In this document: one piece after another, positions 51,947 to 61,247 of the stretch
Layout of the letters: each line of letters opens with the position of its first letter
How positions within the stretch are numbered: position 1 is the first letter of the stretch
Source: Nitrosomonadales bacterium
GTDB taxonomy: Bacteria > Pseudomonadota > Gammaproteobacteria > Burkholderiales > Gallionellaceae
Length of the DNA: 64,000 nucleotides
NCBI GenBank assembly: GCA_023259055.1
Contig: JAHFQZ010000004.1
Coordinates: forward strand, 62,001 to 126,000
Direction of reading: 5' to 3'
Program-made: the position numbers and the translations under genes
Notes under the pieces: model-generated
The model's input: only the letters and a program-made list of their open reading frames with translations
Told to the model about the DNA's origin: nothing
Database searches by the model: none

Positions 51947-52882
51947 TTACTCGGCCACAGGTGAAACGTGCATCGCTTTGGCAACCACTTCGCGGGTCAG
52001 GTGCGGCGCGAATAACTCGATGAAGTCGTAGGTGTAGCCGCGCAGGTATTCGTTCTTGCGTATCGCAATCCGCGTGGTGCTGGGCTTGAACAGGTGCCCG
52101 GCATCCATCATGCGCAGGTGCTTGTCGCGCTCCGGGATGAAGGCCATTTTCGCCAGGATGCCGATGCCCAACCCCAATTCCACATAGGTCTTGATCACGT
52201 CCGCATCAATTGCGGTCAGCGCGATATTGGGCTGGATATTCGCGGCTTCGAACGCGGCATTGATCTTGCCGCGTCCGCTGAATGCAAAATCGTAAGTGAT
52301 GATCGGGTATTGCGCTATCTTCGCCAGCGTCAGCTTCTTCTCCTCCAGCAACGGGTGATGCAGCGGTGTAATGACGCAATGGTTCCATTCGTAGCACGGC
52401 AGCGTCACGAGGTCGTCATATAGCGACAGGCTTTCGGTGGCGATTCCGATATCCGCCTCGCCGCTCAATACCTGCTCGGCAATCTGGGTCGGGTTGCCCT
52501 GATGCAGCCCCAGCAACACGCCGGGATAGCGTTTGATGAATTGCTTGACGGTCGGCGGTAAGGCGTAGCGCGCCTGGGTGTGGGTGGTGGCGATGGTCAG
52601 GTGGCCGCTGTCCTGCGAGTGAAATTCCTGCGCTACCTGTTTAAGATTTCCAGCGTCGTGCAGCATGCGCTGGGCGATGGCCAGCACGGCTTTGCCGGGT
52701 TCGGTGATGGCAACGATGCGCTTGCCGTTGCGCACAAAGATCTCGATGCCCAGTTCTTCTTCCAGCAGCTTGATCTGCTTGCTGATGCCGGGCTGAGAGG
52801 TATACAGCGCAGCCGCGGCGTCGGATATTTTCAGCCCCTGCCGCACGATTTCATTCAGATAACGCAGTTGCTGTAAATTCAT
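51947..52882 (-). CDS. cysB: LysR-type regulator CysB
   Basis: A 311-residue activator of sulfate assimilation. The helix-turn-helix lies in MNLQQLRYLNEIVRQGLKIS and AAALYTSQPGISKQIKLLEEELG (CysB pattern), and the ligand domain contains TTHTQARYALPPTVKQFIKRYP and YDFAFSGRGKI. It is divergent from the TSUP-cys operon, the usual arrangement for its target. N-acetylserine or similar is the expected inducer. Confidence 0.94.
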   Translation of the reverse strand: MNLQQLRYLNEIVRQGLKISDAAAALYTSQPGISKQIKLLEEELGIEIFVRNGKRIVAITEPGKAVLAIAQRMLHDAGNLKQVAQEFHSQDSGHLTIATTHTQARYALPPTVKQFIKRYPGVLLGLHQGNPTQIAEQVLSGEADIGIATESLSLYDDLVTLPCYEWNHCVITPLHHPLLEEKKLTLAKIAQYPIITYDFAFSGRGKINAAFEAANIQPNIALTAIDADVIKTYVELGLGIGILAKMAFIPERDKHLRMMDAGHLFKPSTTRIAIRKNEYLRGYTYDFIELFAPHLTREVVAKAMHVSPVAE

Positions 52883-52896
52883 GGCAATCTCCTCTA

Positions 52897-52944
52897 TATA
52901 TTCTAAGGTTATAAAATTCTAACATAAAAGTATTTAGGAATATA
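52897..52944. promoter_or_regulatory. Divergent AT-rich cysB/cys operon control region
   Basis: TATATTCTAA (52897-52906) is imperfectly repeated inverted as TTAGGAATATA (52934-52944), with AAATTCTAACATAAAAG between. This AT-rich stretch with ATTC half-sites lies between cysB and the sulfate genes and is a reasonable CysB binding site. Confidence 0.4.
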
Positions 52945-52994
52945 AGGCCGGCAAACTAGAATGCGCGCCATCGATGTATTGAAAGGTGGCGCAA

Positions 52995-53777
52995 GTGGAT
53001 TGGATGTACACATTATCCGGTTTTTTAGTCGGATTTGTTGTCGGGATTACAGGCGTTGGCGGAGGCTCGCTGATGACGCCGCTGCTGGTGCTGGTCTTCG
53101 GCGTTTCCCCGGCGACCGCAGTCGGTACCGACCTGCTGTATGCGTCGCTGACCAAGTCGCTGGGCGGCTGGGTGCATGGCAGGCGCGGCTCGGTGGACTG
53201 GAAAGTGGTTGGGCTGCTCGGTTTGGGCAGTTTGCCCGCTGCTGTGGTCACGATAGCCCTGTTGAAATATCTGGCGCTGGACGAGAAGACATTGCGCAGC
53301 CTGGTGACCAGCATGTTGAGCGTAGCGCTGTTGCTGACAGCCGCCGCGCTGTTGCTGAAAGAACAGATCAAGAAAATTGCCCGGCGCAAGGATGGCACGG
53401 TGTACGAATTGCATCACCGCTACCTGCCCGCCGCGACGATTGCGACGGGCCTTGTCGTCGGGGTGCTGGTGACGATTTCTTCGGTTGGCGCGGGCGTGCT
53501 GGGAACAGTCGCATTGTTGTTCCTGTATCCGCGCATGCCGGCGGTGAAGGTGGTGGGTACCGACATTGTCCATGCTGTTCCGCTGACCGCGTTGGCCGGT
53601 ATGGGGCACATGGCATTGGGCACCGTGGATATGGTGCTGCTGGGCAGTTTGCTGCTTGGCTCGTTGCCGGGAATATATTTCGGAAGTCATCTGAGTGCAA
53701 AGGTGCCGGAAAAAGTATTACGTCCTCTGCTGGCGACCATGCTGCTAATTATCGGCGCCAGGATGGCGCTGCATTAA
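52995..53777 (+). CDS. TSUP-family transporter of the sulfate assimilation operon
   Basis: A 260-residue membrane protein with the TSUP motifs VVGITGVGGGSLMTPLLVL and VLVTISSVGAGVLGTVALLF and about eight helices. GTG at 52995 is preferred (AAGG 8 nt upstream; protein starts VDWMYTLSGFLVG); a GTG at 52986 would add three residues. It is first in the operon before cysI, so it probably carries sulfate into, or sulfite out of, the cell. TauE/SafE members export sulfite or sulfonates; the direction cannot be read here. Confidence 0.85.
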   Translation: MDWMYTLSGFLVGFVVGITGVGGGSLMTPLLVLVFGVSPATAVGTDLLYASLTKSLGGWVHGRRGSVDWKVVGLLGLGSLPAAVVTIALLKYLALDEKTLRSLVTSMLSVALLLTAAALLLKEQIKKIARRKDGTVYELHHRYLPAATIATGLVVGVLVTISSVGAGVLGTVALLFLYPRMPAVKVVGTDIVHAVPLTALAGMGHMALGTVDMVLLGSLLLGSLPGIYFGSHLSAKVPEKVLRPLLATMLLIIGARMALH

Positions 53778-53810
53778 CCAATATAAAGCTGAAATTAAAG
53801 GAAAAGCACG

Positions 53811-55865
53811 ATGAGTATAAATATGCAAAATTTATCCGACCTGGAAGAAATTAACCGCTTCGAACACGACCTTCAAACCTTCAACAAAGGTGGCATGGAC
53901 GTTGATCGCCTGACAGCGGCACGTTTGCAGCATGGCGTCTATGGACAGCGCCAGCCGGATTTGTACATGCTGCGCATCAAGGTGCCCGGCGGACGTTTGT
54001 CGGCAGAGCAACTGGATGCAGTTGCGGATGTCACCGAGACTTACTCGGAAAGGGGAATTGCGCATGTCACCACGCGCCAATCCATCCAGATTCATTTCAT
54101 CCCGCTCGACAGCACACCCGCTGCGATGCGCCGCCTGGCCAAGGTCGGCATGACCACGCGCGAGGCGTGCAGCAATACCGTGCGCAATATTACGGCTTGC
54201 AGCATGTCCGGTGTATGCCCGCGTGAACATGTCGATGTGACTAAACATCTCGATGGTGTGGTGAAGCACTTTTTGCGCAACCCGCTGAACCAGCAAATGC
54301 CGCGCAAATTCAAGATCAGTTTCTCGGCTTGCGAAACGGATTGCGCGCAAGCCATGCTGCACGATTGCGGCGTGGTTGCGGTCAATAAAAACGGTCAGCA
54401 CGGCTTTATGGTCAGGGCTGCCGGCGGGTTGGGGCACAAGCCGCGCGAGGCGATCGTGGTCGAGGAATTTATTCAGGAACATGAGCTGTTGTTCGCGATC
54501 GAGGCTTTGGTGACGCTGCACAACAAATACTCCGACCGGACCAAGCGCGCGAAATCACGCATCAAGTTCCTGGTCGAGCGTTTCGGCGTGGACGGCTTCC
54601 GGGAAAAGTACCGCGAAGAATACGAGCGCACCAGACAGGCACTCGCCGATCAACCGTATCCGAAAGGTGAGTGGCGTGCGCAAACAGGCGGCCAGGCTCC
54701 CGGGCAGGGCGCGCCGCGCAAGCTGTTGGCGCAACGTCAGGCTGGTCTGTCCGTGTTCCCGATTGCTTTGCCGATAGGCGATATCAAACCGGCGCAGTTG
54801 CGCGGGATTGCCGCGTTGTTACGCGCACATGGCTTGAACGAGATTCGCACTTCGCAGGACCAGAACCTGACCATTTTCAATGTGCCGCAAGATAAAGTGA
54901 CCGTGCTGCGCATGGGCTTGGCCGCACTCGGACTGCGCGAGCCGAAAGCAGGCGACAACATAGTGGCTTGCCCCGGCGCATCGACTTGCCGCCTCGGCAT
55001 CACTGCCAGCATGGTGGCAGCACCCGAGCTTTCCGGCGGGCGCGCCGATTTGAACATACGTGTTTCCGGCTGCCACAACGGTTGCGCGCAACCCGAAACC
55101 GGCGATATCGGCATTTACGGCGAAGGCAAACGTCTGCACGGCAAACTGGTGCCGCACTATCAGATGTATTTTGCCGGCAGCGGTATGGCCAGCGGTAACG
55201 CGCATGGCGGGGCGCTGGCGTTGAAAGGCCCTGCGATCCCGGTAGTGCGCATCAAGAAGGCTATCGAGCGTGTACAGGAGGCACATATTGCCAGTGGTGA
55301 GACGAGCTTCTTTGCGTGGGCGCGCGCGCAGGAGGAGGGCTATTTCAAGCAACTGCTGGCCGATTTTTCGGAAGTGAAGGCGGGAGATCTGGATTCGGTT
55401 ATGCGCGATTACGGCGACTCAACGGACTTCCGCGTGTTGAACCTGGGGGGCGGCGAATGCGCGGGAGTGTCGCAAGTAATGATCGGAGGGAATTTCTTCG
55501 AGGCCGCTCATGAGCGCGAATACCGCAATGCGCTGGTATTCCAGCGCAAATTCGGCGAGGCGGCGCAGTGCAACGAAGCGATTCTGCGTTTGCTCGGTTC
55601 GGGCGTGGCGCAATTGCTGGGCGGTATTCGCCAGGACGATTTGGGCCAGCTCGCCGTGCAATTGCAGCAACTGTTGCCCGGTGCTATTGCCGATGAATTT
55701 GCCAAGGCAGCTACTGCCCTGGCGGATGCGGATGAGATCAGCGGTGAAGAGCTTGCGCCGATCAGTGCGGCGGTTGATAGCTGGACAGTGAAGGTGGCGG
55801 CATTCGCGGCGGAGCAAGACGCGCAACTTGATTTAAATGAAGCGCTAACAGGCCTGACGGTCTAG
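53811..55865 (+). CDS. cysI: Assimilatory sulfite (nitrite/sulfite) reductase hemoprotein
   Basis: A 684-residue siroheme/4Fe-4S reductase turning sulfite into sulfide. The two-fold repeat is visible (YMLRIKVPGGRLSAEQLDAV and IRTSQDQNLTIFNVP). Cluster cysteines lie in CPGASTCRLG and SGCHNGCAQPETGDIG. About 140 residues follow the usual end, largely helical (AHEREYRNALVFQRKFGEAAQCNEAILRLL), and are not part of classical CysI. No cysJ flavoprotein is present, so ferredoxin is the likely electron donor. It begins 33 nt after the TSUP gene. Confidence 0.92.
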   Translation: MSINMQNLSDLEEINRFEHDLQTFNKGGMDVDRLTAARLQHGVYGQRQPDLYMLRIKVPGGRLSAEQLDAVADVTETYSERGIAHVTTRQSIQIHFIPLDSTPAAMRRLAKVGMTTREACSNTVRNITACSMSGVCPREHVDVTKHLDGVVKHFLRNPLNQQMPRKFKISFSACETDCAQAMLHDCGVVAVNKNGQHGFMVRAAGGLGHKPREAIVVEEFIQEHELLFAIEALVTLHNKYSDRTKRAKSRIKFLVERFGVDGFREKYREEYERTRQALADQPYPKGEWRAQTGGQAPGQGAPRKLLAQRQAGLSVFPIALPIGDIKPAQLRGIAALLRAHGLNEIRTSQDQNLTIFNVPQDKVTVLRMGLAALGLREPKAGDNIVACPGASTCRLGITASMVAAPELSGGRADLNIRVSGCHNGCAQPETGDIGIYGEGKRLHGKLVPHYQMYFAGSGMASGNAHGGALALKGPAIPVVRIKKAIERVQEAHIASGETSFFAWARAQEEGYFKQLLADFSEVKAGDLDSVMRDYGDSTDFRVLNLGGGECAGVSQVMIGGNFFEAAHEREYRNALVFQRKFGEAAQCNEAILRLLGSGVAQLLGGIRQDDLGQLAVQLQQLLPGAIADEFAKAATALADADEISGEELAPISAAVDSWTVKVAAFAAEQDAQLDLNEALTGLTV

Positions 55866-55890
55866 AAGCTGTCTGGCAGGTATAGGAGGT

Positions 55891-56592
55891 ATGGACATGC
55901 AGGAAAAAATTGATCGGGTGGTTGAGGTGCTGCAAAAAGCAGTGCGTGATTTTTCGCCGGTTTGTTTTGCCAACAGTCTGGGTGCGGAAGATATGGTGCT
56001 GACAGACCTGATTGCCAAACACCAGTTGGACATTGAAATGTTCAGCCTTGATACCGGCCGTCTGCCGCAAGCAACCTACGACCTGATGCAAGAAGTTGTT
56101 GACCGCTATAGCGTGCCGTTGAAAGTGTATTTTCCGGACAACGCGGCGGTGGAAAAATACGTCGCCCAAAACGGGGTGAATGGCTTTTACGGCAGCGTGG
56201 AATTGCGCAAAAGCTGCTGTTTTGTGCGCAAGGTTGAACCGTTGCGCCGTGCTTTGCGGGGCAAGAGGGCGTGGGTTACCGGATTGCGCCGCGATCAGGC
56301 GGTCACGCGCGGAAGCATGGAGGTGTCGTCGTTCGATGCCGATTTCGGCTTGCAGAAATTCAATCCGTTGCTGGACTGGACAAATAAAGACGTATGGGCC
56401 TACATCAGGCAGAATGATGTGCCTTACAACAAGCTGCACGACCAGTTCTATCCCAGCCTCGGTTGCGCACCGTGCACCCGTTCCATTACGCCGGGCGAAG
56501 ACATCCGCGCCGGCAGATGGTGGTGGGAAAACCCGGAAGACAAGGAGTGTGGTTTGCACGTAGTCAAGCCCGCTCTTTTGAAGCGTGCGTAG
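55891..56592 (+). CDS. cysH: Adenylylsulfate (APS) reductase, assimilatory
   Basis: A 233-residue reductase. It has four Fe-S cysteines, in KSCCFVRK and GCAPCTRS, which mark the APS-reducing branch, unlike the cluster-free PAPS reductases. The catalytic Cys is in KECGLH near the end. SLGAEDMVLTDLIAK opens the PP-loop fold. The absence of cysC in the operon agrees with direct use of APS. Confidence 0.94.
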   Translation: MDMQEKIDRVVEVLQKAVRDFSPVCFANSLGAEDMVLTDLIAKHQLDIEMFSLDTGRLPQATYDLMQEVVDRYSVPLKVYFPDNAAVEKYVAQNGVNGFYGSVELRKSCCFVRKVEPLRRALRGKRAWVTGLRRDQAVTRGSMEVSSFDADFGLQKFNPLLDWTNKDVWAYIRQNDVPYNKLHDQFYPSLGCAPCTRSITPGEDIRAGRWWWENPEDKECGLHVVKPALLKRA

Positions 56593-56675
56593 AGCGGCGT
56601 TATCCGGTAGGGTGTGTGAAACGCACCCTACTTGAACTGAATTTTACGATTGAAAGAAGCGAAAGAAAATTGAAG

Positions 56676-57581
56676 ATGACTGCTCACATATTCACCCACC
56701 TGGATGCGCTGGAAAGCGAATCCATCCACATCATGCGCGAGGTCGCGGCGGAGTGCAAAAATCCCGCGCTGCTGTTTTCCGGCGGCAAGGATTCCATCGT
56801 GATGCTGCGTCTGGCGGAAAAGGCCTTTCGCCCGGCGAAATTTCCTTTCCCGCTGGTGCATATCGACACCGAGCATAATTTTCCGGAAGTGATCGCCACC
56901 CGTGACAAGCTGGCTGCTGATCTGGGCGAGAGGCTGATCGTGCGTTCGCTGGAAGACTCCATCAAGCGCGGCACCATCGTCATCAAAGACCTGGATAAGC
57001 CGCGCAACCCTTACCAGTCCGTGACCCTGCTGGAGACCATCAACGAGTTCGGCTTCGACGCCTGCATGGGCGGCGCGCGGCGCGACGAGGAAAAGGCGCG
57101 AGCCAAAGAGCGCATCTTCTCGTTCCGCGACGAGTTCGGCCAGTGGGACCCGAAAAATCAACGCCCGGAGCTGTGGGACATTTACAACACCAGAGTGCAT
57201 CCAGGCGAAAACATTCGCGTGTTCCCGATCAGCAACTGGACCGAAATGGACATCTGGCAATACATCGAGCGCGAGGAACTGCACATCCCGGAAATCTACT
57301 ACGCACACGAGCGCGAAGTGATTCGCCGAGGCAATTCGGTAATACCGGTGTCGCGCCTTGTGCAGCCCAAACCGGGTGAAAAAGTGGAAGTGCTCTCGGT
57401 GCGCTTTCGTACCGTGGGCGACATGACCTGTACCGCGCCGGTGGAATCACACGCGCGCAACGCGCTGGAGATCATCGAAGAAACGGCCGCCACACGCATC
57501 ACCGAACGCGGTGCGACGCGCATGGACGACCAGACTTCGGATGCTTCGATGGAGCTGCGCAAGAAGGAAGGGTACTTTTAA
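56676..57581 (+). CDS. cysD: Sulfate adenylyltransferase subunit 2
   Basis: A 301-residue ATP sulfurylase catalytic subunit. The PP-loop is LLFSGGKDSIVMLRLA, followed by FPLVHIDTEHNFPEVI, ACMGGARRDEEKARAKERIFS and NWTEMDIWQYIEREEL. ATG at 56676 is chosen over an in-frame upstream ATG that would overlap cysH by 130 nt. It is followed by a repeat pair and cysN. Confidence 0.95.
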   Translation: MTAHIFTHLDALESESIHIMREVAAECKNPALLFSGGKDSIVMLRLAEKAFRPAKFPFPLVHIDTEHNFPEVIATRDKLAADLGERLIVRSLEDSIKRGTIVIKDLDKPRNPYQSVTLLETINEFGFDACMGGARRDEEKARAKERIFSFRDEFGQWDPKNQRPELWDIYNTRVHPGENIRVFPISNWTEMDIWQYIEREELHIPEIYYAHEREVIRRGNSVIPVSRLVQPKPGEKVEVLSVRFRTVGDMTCTAPVESHARNALEIIEETAATRITERGATRMDDQTSDASMELRKKEGYF

Positions 57582-57594
57582 AAAACTTTTTGTC

Positions 57595-57661
57595 CGCAGA
57601 TTACGAAGATTAGACGGATTAAAACCAAAACAAAAATCTGCGTGAATCTGCGTAATCTGCG
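57595..57661. repeat. Inverted pair of 9-nt-period CGCAGAT-like triplets
   Basis: CGCAGAT (57595), CGAAGAT (57604) and GACGGAT (57613) are 9 nt apart. ATCTGCG occurs at 57636, 57646 and 57655 as the inverted block (steps 10 and 9). The first block is degenerate but the layout equals the CACGAAA and CACAGAG loci. It lies between cysD and cysN within an operon. Confidence 0.78.
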
Positions 57662-57692
57662 GATAAACGCCTTTGACTTTACAGGTTATATT

Positions 57693-58943
57693 ATGAGTAA
57701 CGCTACACAACTATTACGTTTCATCACCGCAGGCAGCGTCGACGACGGCAAGAGCACGCTGATCGGGCGCCTGCTGCACGACTCGAAATCGATTTTCGAG
57801 GACCAGCTTTCGGCGATCTCCAAGACCAGCGAGAAGCGCGGCATGGCAGCCGTCGATCTGTCTCTGCTGACCGACGGCCTGCAGGCAGAGCGCGAACAGG
57901 GTATCACCATCGACGTGGCGTACCGTTATTTCGCCACACCGAAACGCAAGTTCATTATCGGCGACACGCCGGGGCACGAACAATACACCCGCAACATGGT
58001 CACTGCCGCCAGCACCGCCAATCTCGTAGTCATCCTCGTCGATGCACGCAAGGGCGTGCTGGTGCAGACACGCCGCCATACCTATCTGGCCAGCCTGGTC
58101 GGCATCCCGCATATTGTGCTTGCGGTGAACAAGATGGATATGGTGGATTACTCCGAAGCTCGCTTCAACGAAATCTGCACAGAGTATCTGGCGTTCGCAG
58201 CCCAGCTCGGCTTGCACAACGTCACTTGCGTTCCCTTGTCGGCGCTGATCGGCGATATGCTCGTGGATCGCGGCAATAATTTGAACTGGTATCAGGGCGC
58301 GACGCTGATGGAAATTCTTGAAAACGTGGAGATCGACCACGACCTGAATACCACCGATTTTCGCTTCCCTGTGCAATGGGTATGCCGCCCCCAAACAGAG
58401 GAGTTTCATGACTTCAGGGGCTACATGGGGCGTATCGAGTCGGGCGAAATCGCGGTCGGCGAAGAGATTACCATCCTGCCCAGCGGGCGCAAGACACGCA
58501 TCAAGGAAATCGTCACCTACGACGGCGACCTGCAGCGTGCCTATGCGCCACAATCGGTGGCGCTGACACTGGAAGACGAGATCGATATTTCGCGCGGCGA
58601 CATGTTCGTAAAATCAGATTCGCTGCCGACTGTCGCCAAGGAATTCGAGGCAATGTTGTGCTGGCTGTCCGAAACCCCGCTGGACAAGAACCGCAAGTAT
58701 CTCGTCAAGCACACGACACGCACGGCGAAGTGCCTGTTCTCGCGGATCGATTACCGCGTGGACGTCAACACGCTGGAGCAGCATCCTGTTGCCGCGCTGA
58801 ACATGAACGACATCGCGCGCGTTGCCCTGAAAGTTCAGCAACCGCTGGTGATCGACAAGTACTTGATCGATCACGGTACCGGCAGTTTCATCGTGATCGA
58901 CGAGGCCACGAATAATACGGTTGCGGCGGGGATGATTGCCTGA
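57693..58943 (+). CDS. cysN: Sulfate adenylyltransferase subunit 1 (GTPase)
   Basis: A 416-residue GTPase subunit driving APS formation. GTP motifs are GSVDDGKSTLIGRLL, DTPGHEQYTRNM and NKMDMVDY, followed by the beta-barrel domains (VCRPQTEEFHDFRGYMGRIESG). ATG at 57693 is chosen from the family N-terminus (SNATQLLRFITAG). There is no fused CysC kinase domain, consistent with APS reductase use. Confidence 0.95.
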   Translation: MSNATQLLRFITAGSVDDGKSTLIGRLLHDSKSIFEDQLSAISKTSEKRGMAAVDLSLLTDGLQAEREQGITIDVAYRYFATPKRKFIIGDTPGHEQYTRNMVTAASTANLVVILVDARKGVLVQTRRHTYLASLVGIPHIVLAVNKMDMVDYSEARFNEICTEYLAFAAQLGLHNVTCVPLSALIGDMLVDRGNNLNWYQGATLMEILENVEIDHDLNTTDFRFPVQWVCRPQTEEFHDFRGYMGRIESGEIAVGEEITILPSGRKTRIKEIVTYDGDLQRAYAPQSVALTLEDEIDISRGDMFVKSDSLPTVAKEFEAMLCWLSETPLDKNRKYLVKHTTRTAKCLFSRIDYRVDVNTLEQHPVAALNMNDIARVALKVQQPLVIDKYLIDHGTGSFIVIDEATNNTVAAGMIA

Positions 58944-58982
58944 AGTTTTTGGATCCATGATGGTGCAATGGCATAATAGCCA

Positions 58983-59054
58983 CCTGATTTTCTGGCTCCG
59001 GCTGCGTTCGTGAGATGTCATTTCGAGCGGACAAACTGAGCCAGATAAATCAGG
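58983..59054. repeat. Stem-loop after cysN
   Basis: CCTGATTTTCTGGCTC (58983-58998) pairs with GAGCCAGATAAATCAGG (59039-59054) with one bulged base across a 40-nt loop. No T-run follows. It could stabilise the 3' end of the cys mRNA or act in the leader of the next gene. Confidence 0.6.
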
Positions 59055-59100
59055 GGCGATTCATTTATTTCAAAATTCATACAGGATCAGGATACATTTC

Positions 59101-59637
59101 ATGGCAGAAGAAAAAAAGGAAGCATGGCTAAATTACTTGGCGTTGACGACTGTGATATTCGCAGTTTGCGCGACATTATCCACGTTCAAGGGAGGCGGAT
59201 TCTCTACCCGTTCCGTGATGAGCCAGTCGCAGGCATCCGACCAATGGGCTTTTTACCAGGCCAAATCCATCAAGTCATATATGTACCAAATGCAAAAGGA
59301 AACACTGGAGTTGAAGCTGATGGATTTACCCAGATCAACGCCTGAAGAAGTGGCAAATACCCTCAAAGATAAAATAGCCGACTATAAAAAGAAGGTTGAG
59401 AAATACGAACAGGAAAAATCCGAAATCCAGGAAAAAGCCAAGCAATTGGAAAGCGTTCGTGACGAATCCCAGAAGCATTCCCAGGCATTCGGTATGGCGA
59501 TTATTTTCCTGCAAATTTCCATCCTGCTGTCCTCTATTGCGGGGCTGCTGAAAAAGAAAATGGTTTGGTACGGCGGTATGGTGACTGGTTTATTTGGGCT
59601 GTTCTACTTCGTGGATGGTTTCTTATTAATACTGTAA
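59101..59637 (+). CDS. DUF4337-like coiled-coil membrane protein
   Basis: A 178-residue protein with one N-terminal helix (LNYLALTTVIFAVCATLSTFKGG), the conserved SQASDQWAFYQAKSIKSYMYQ, a charged coiled coil (residues about 85-125) and a C-terminal pair of helices (SILLSSIAGLL, MVTGLFGLFYFVDGFLLI). This matches DUF4337. Function is unknown. It stands alone, with an AGGATCAGGAT region before the ATG. Confidence 0.75.
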   Translation: MAEEKKEAWLNYLALTTVIFAVCATLSTFKGGGFSTRSVMSQSQASDQWAFYQAKSIKSYMYQMQKETLELKLMDLPRSTPEEVANTLKDKIADYKKKVEKYEQEKSEIQEKAKQLESVRDESQKHSQAFGMAIIFLQISILLSSIAGLLKKKMVWYGGMVTGLFGLFYFVDGFLLIL

Positions 59638-59677
59638 TCAGGAAACGCGACTTGGTTCGCATAGCGCAGCCGTTATC

Positions 59678-60232
59678 ATGACGCTCACCGCACTGATTGC
59701 CAGCTACGGTTACTATGCCTTGTTTGTCGGCACTTTTCTGGAAGGCGAAACGGTACTGATTGCGGCCGGTTTCGCCGCACACCGCGGATTGTTGAACTTA
59801 TCCTGGGTAATCGCGATCGCCTTTATCGCCAGTACGCTGGGGGATCAGTTGGCGTTCCTCCTTGGGCGGAGGCATGGCGAGAGGCTGATGCAGCGGTTTC
59901 CCATTCTTCGCCGCAAGGCGCCAATCGTTCAGGCAATGCTGGATCGTTACCATGTCCCACTCATCCTCGGAGTGCGATTCTTATATGGAATGCGTATTGC
60001 TGGACCATTCGTGATCGGCATGAGCAACATCCCATTTCTGGTGTTCGCCTCACTTAATATGGCTGGTGCCCTGATTTGGGCTTTAGTTGTGGCATCAGCA
60101 GGGTACTATTTCGGCATGGCGTTGGAAATGTGGTTTTCCGACCTTCAACAATTTGAGGAAACGGTGCTGGTCATTATCCTAGTTGTCGGAGCCGGCATAT
60201 GGATATGGAGGCGTATGCGCAGATCAAAATAG
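59678..60232 (+). CDS. DedA-family membrane protein
   Basis: A 184-residue protein with about five helices and the DedA/SNARE-associated pattern: YYALFVGTFLEGETVLIAAG, TLGDQLAFLLGRRHGERL and GVRFLYGMRIAGPFVIGMSNIP. DedA proteins are undecaprenyl-phosphate or lipid flippase-like and support envelope integrity. Starts 41 nt after the DUF4337 gene. Confidence 0.88.
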   Translation: MTLTALIASYGYYALFVGTFLEGETVLIAAGFAAHRGLLNLSWVIAIAFIASTLGDQLAFLLGRRHGERLMQRFPILRRKAPIVQAMLDRYHVPLILGVRFLYGMRIAGPFVIGMSNIPFLVFASLNMAGALIWALVVASAGYYFGMALEMWFSDLQQFEETVLVIILVVGAGIWIWRRMRRSK

Positions 60233-60339
60233 ACTCATGAATATCACGTTTGATAGAAGTATTCCGATAAGAAAATCGCGACAAAATCCAGCTGACCATG
60301 AAACAGTCAGGATACTTTGCGGACGAATCCTTTAATAAA

Positions 60340-61104
60340 ATGAAACCGCTACGCTATGTAATTCTGGTAATGATGCTTGCCACTCTATCGGTAGGCGCCG
60401 AACAGCACACTGTCGAAATTCATGATCAGTTGGCTCCTCAAACTCAATCCAACCTGAGGGTTGCGCTGACTCTTGATGCTTGCTCCGGCAAATACGACGG
60501 AGACCTCATCAATTTTTTAATCCTTAATCAGATCCCGGCAACAATCTTTGCCACAAAAAAATGGCTGGATAAAAATCCGTTCGGACTCTCAGTCATAAAG
60601 GCGCACCTCGACTTGTTCGATGTCGAGGATCATGGCGAAAACCATATCCCGGCGGTAATCGGTGCAGGCAGGAAGGTATATGGCATTCCCGGAGAGCCGG
60701 ATGTCATCCACCTCCGGCGCGAAGTTATCGAGGGAGCGCGTGCCATAGAAGAAGCCACCGGCGTTGCGCCCCATTGGTACAGGGGCGCCACAGCCGAATA
60801 CAATCAGCAGGCAATTGAGGAAATCGGCAGGCTGGGCTACAAGATTGCAGGTTTTTCAGTGAACGCGGATACAGGTGCTACCTTGAAAAAAGTTGCCATT
60901 GAGCAAAGACTCAAGCACGTTAAAGGAGGTGACGTCATCATAGCCCACATGAACAGACCTGCTTCTGACTCGGCTGAGGGACTTTCTGTCGGATTAACTC
61001 ATTTGCTTAAAAAAGGGTTCGTCTTCGTCCGTCTGGATCAAGTCGAACTAATGGTGATTCCCGAAAAGATAGATAAAAAATCGCAGCGGCGGGATGATCG
61101 CTAA
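60340..61104 (+). CDS. Polysaccharide deacetylase-like protein (NodB fold), exported
   Basis: A 254-residue protein with signal peptide (MKPLRYVILVMMLATLSVGA). It belongs to a NodB subgroup whose motif 1 is LTLDACSGKYDGDLINFL (D retained, second D replaced) and motif 2 is VEDHGENHIP. WYRGATAEYN and KIAGFSVNADTGATL follow as motifs 3 and 4, and VIIAHMNRP supplies a later His. The start at 60340 is preferred for the signal; 60298 is possible. Substrate (peptidoglycan, chitin or other) is unknown. Confidence 0.78.
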   Translation: MKPLRYVILVMMLATLSVGAEQHTVEIHDQLAPQTQSNLRVALTLDACSGKYDGDLINFLILNQIPATIFATKKWLDKNPFGLSVIKAHLDLFDVEDHGENHIPAVIGAGRKVYGIPGEPDVIHLRREVIEGARAIEEATGVAPHWYRGATAEYNQQAIEEIGRLGYKIAGFSVNADTGATLKKVAIEQRLKHVKGGDVIIAHMNRPASDSAEGLSVGLTHLLKKGFVFVRLDQVELMVIPEKIDKKSQRRDDR

Positions 61105-61247
61105 GAACCGCGTGAAAAGCAGAAAGATGCCGCTTCGCTTTGGCCATGAGCCCGAAACTTTGTTGTGCACGTATTCCGCTCTACGCAAGCGGCAGGGTTG
61201 TGTGTTATCTTTCGTGCCATGTAAATCGTTGATGCTTTCCCGATGCC

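Noticed and set aside
52961-53854. 297-codon plus-strand frame overlapping the TSUP gene
   Set aside because: Different frame of a gene with clear TSUP motifs; composition is low-quality.
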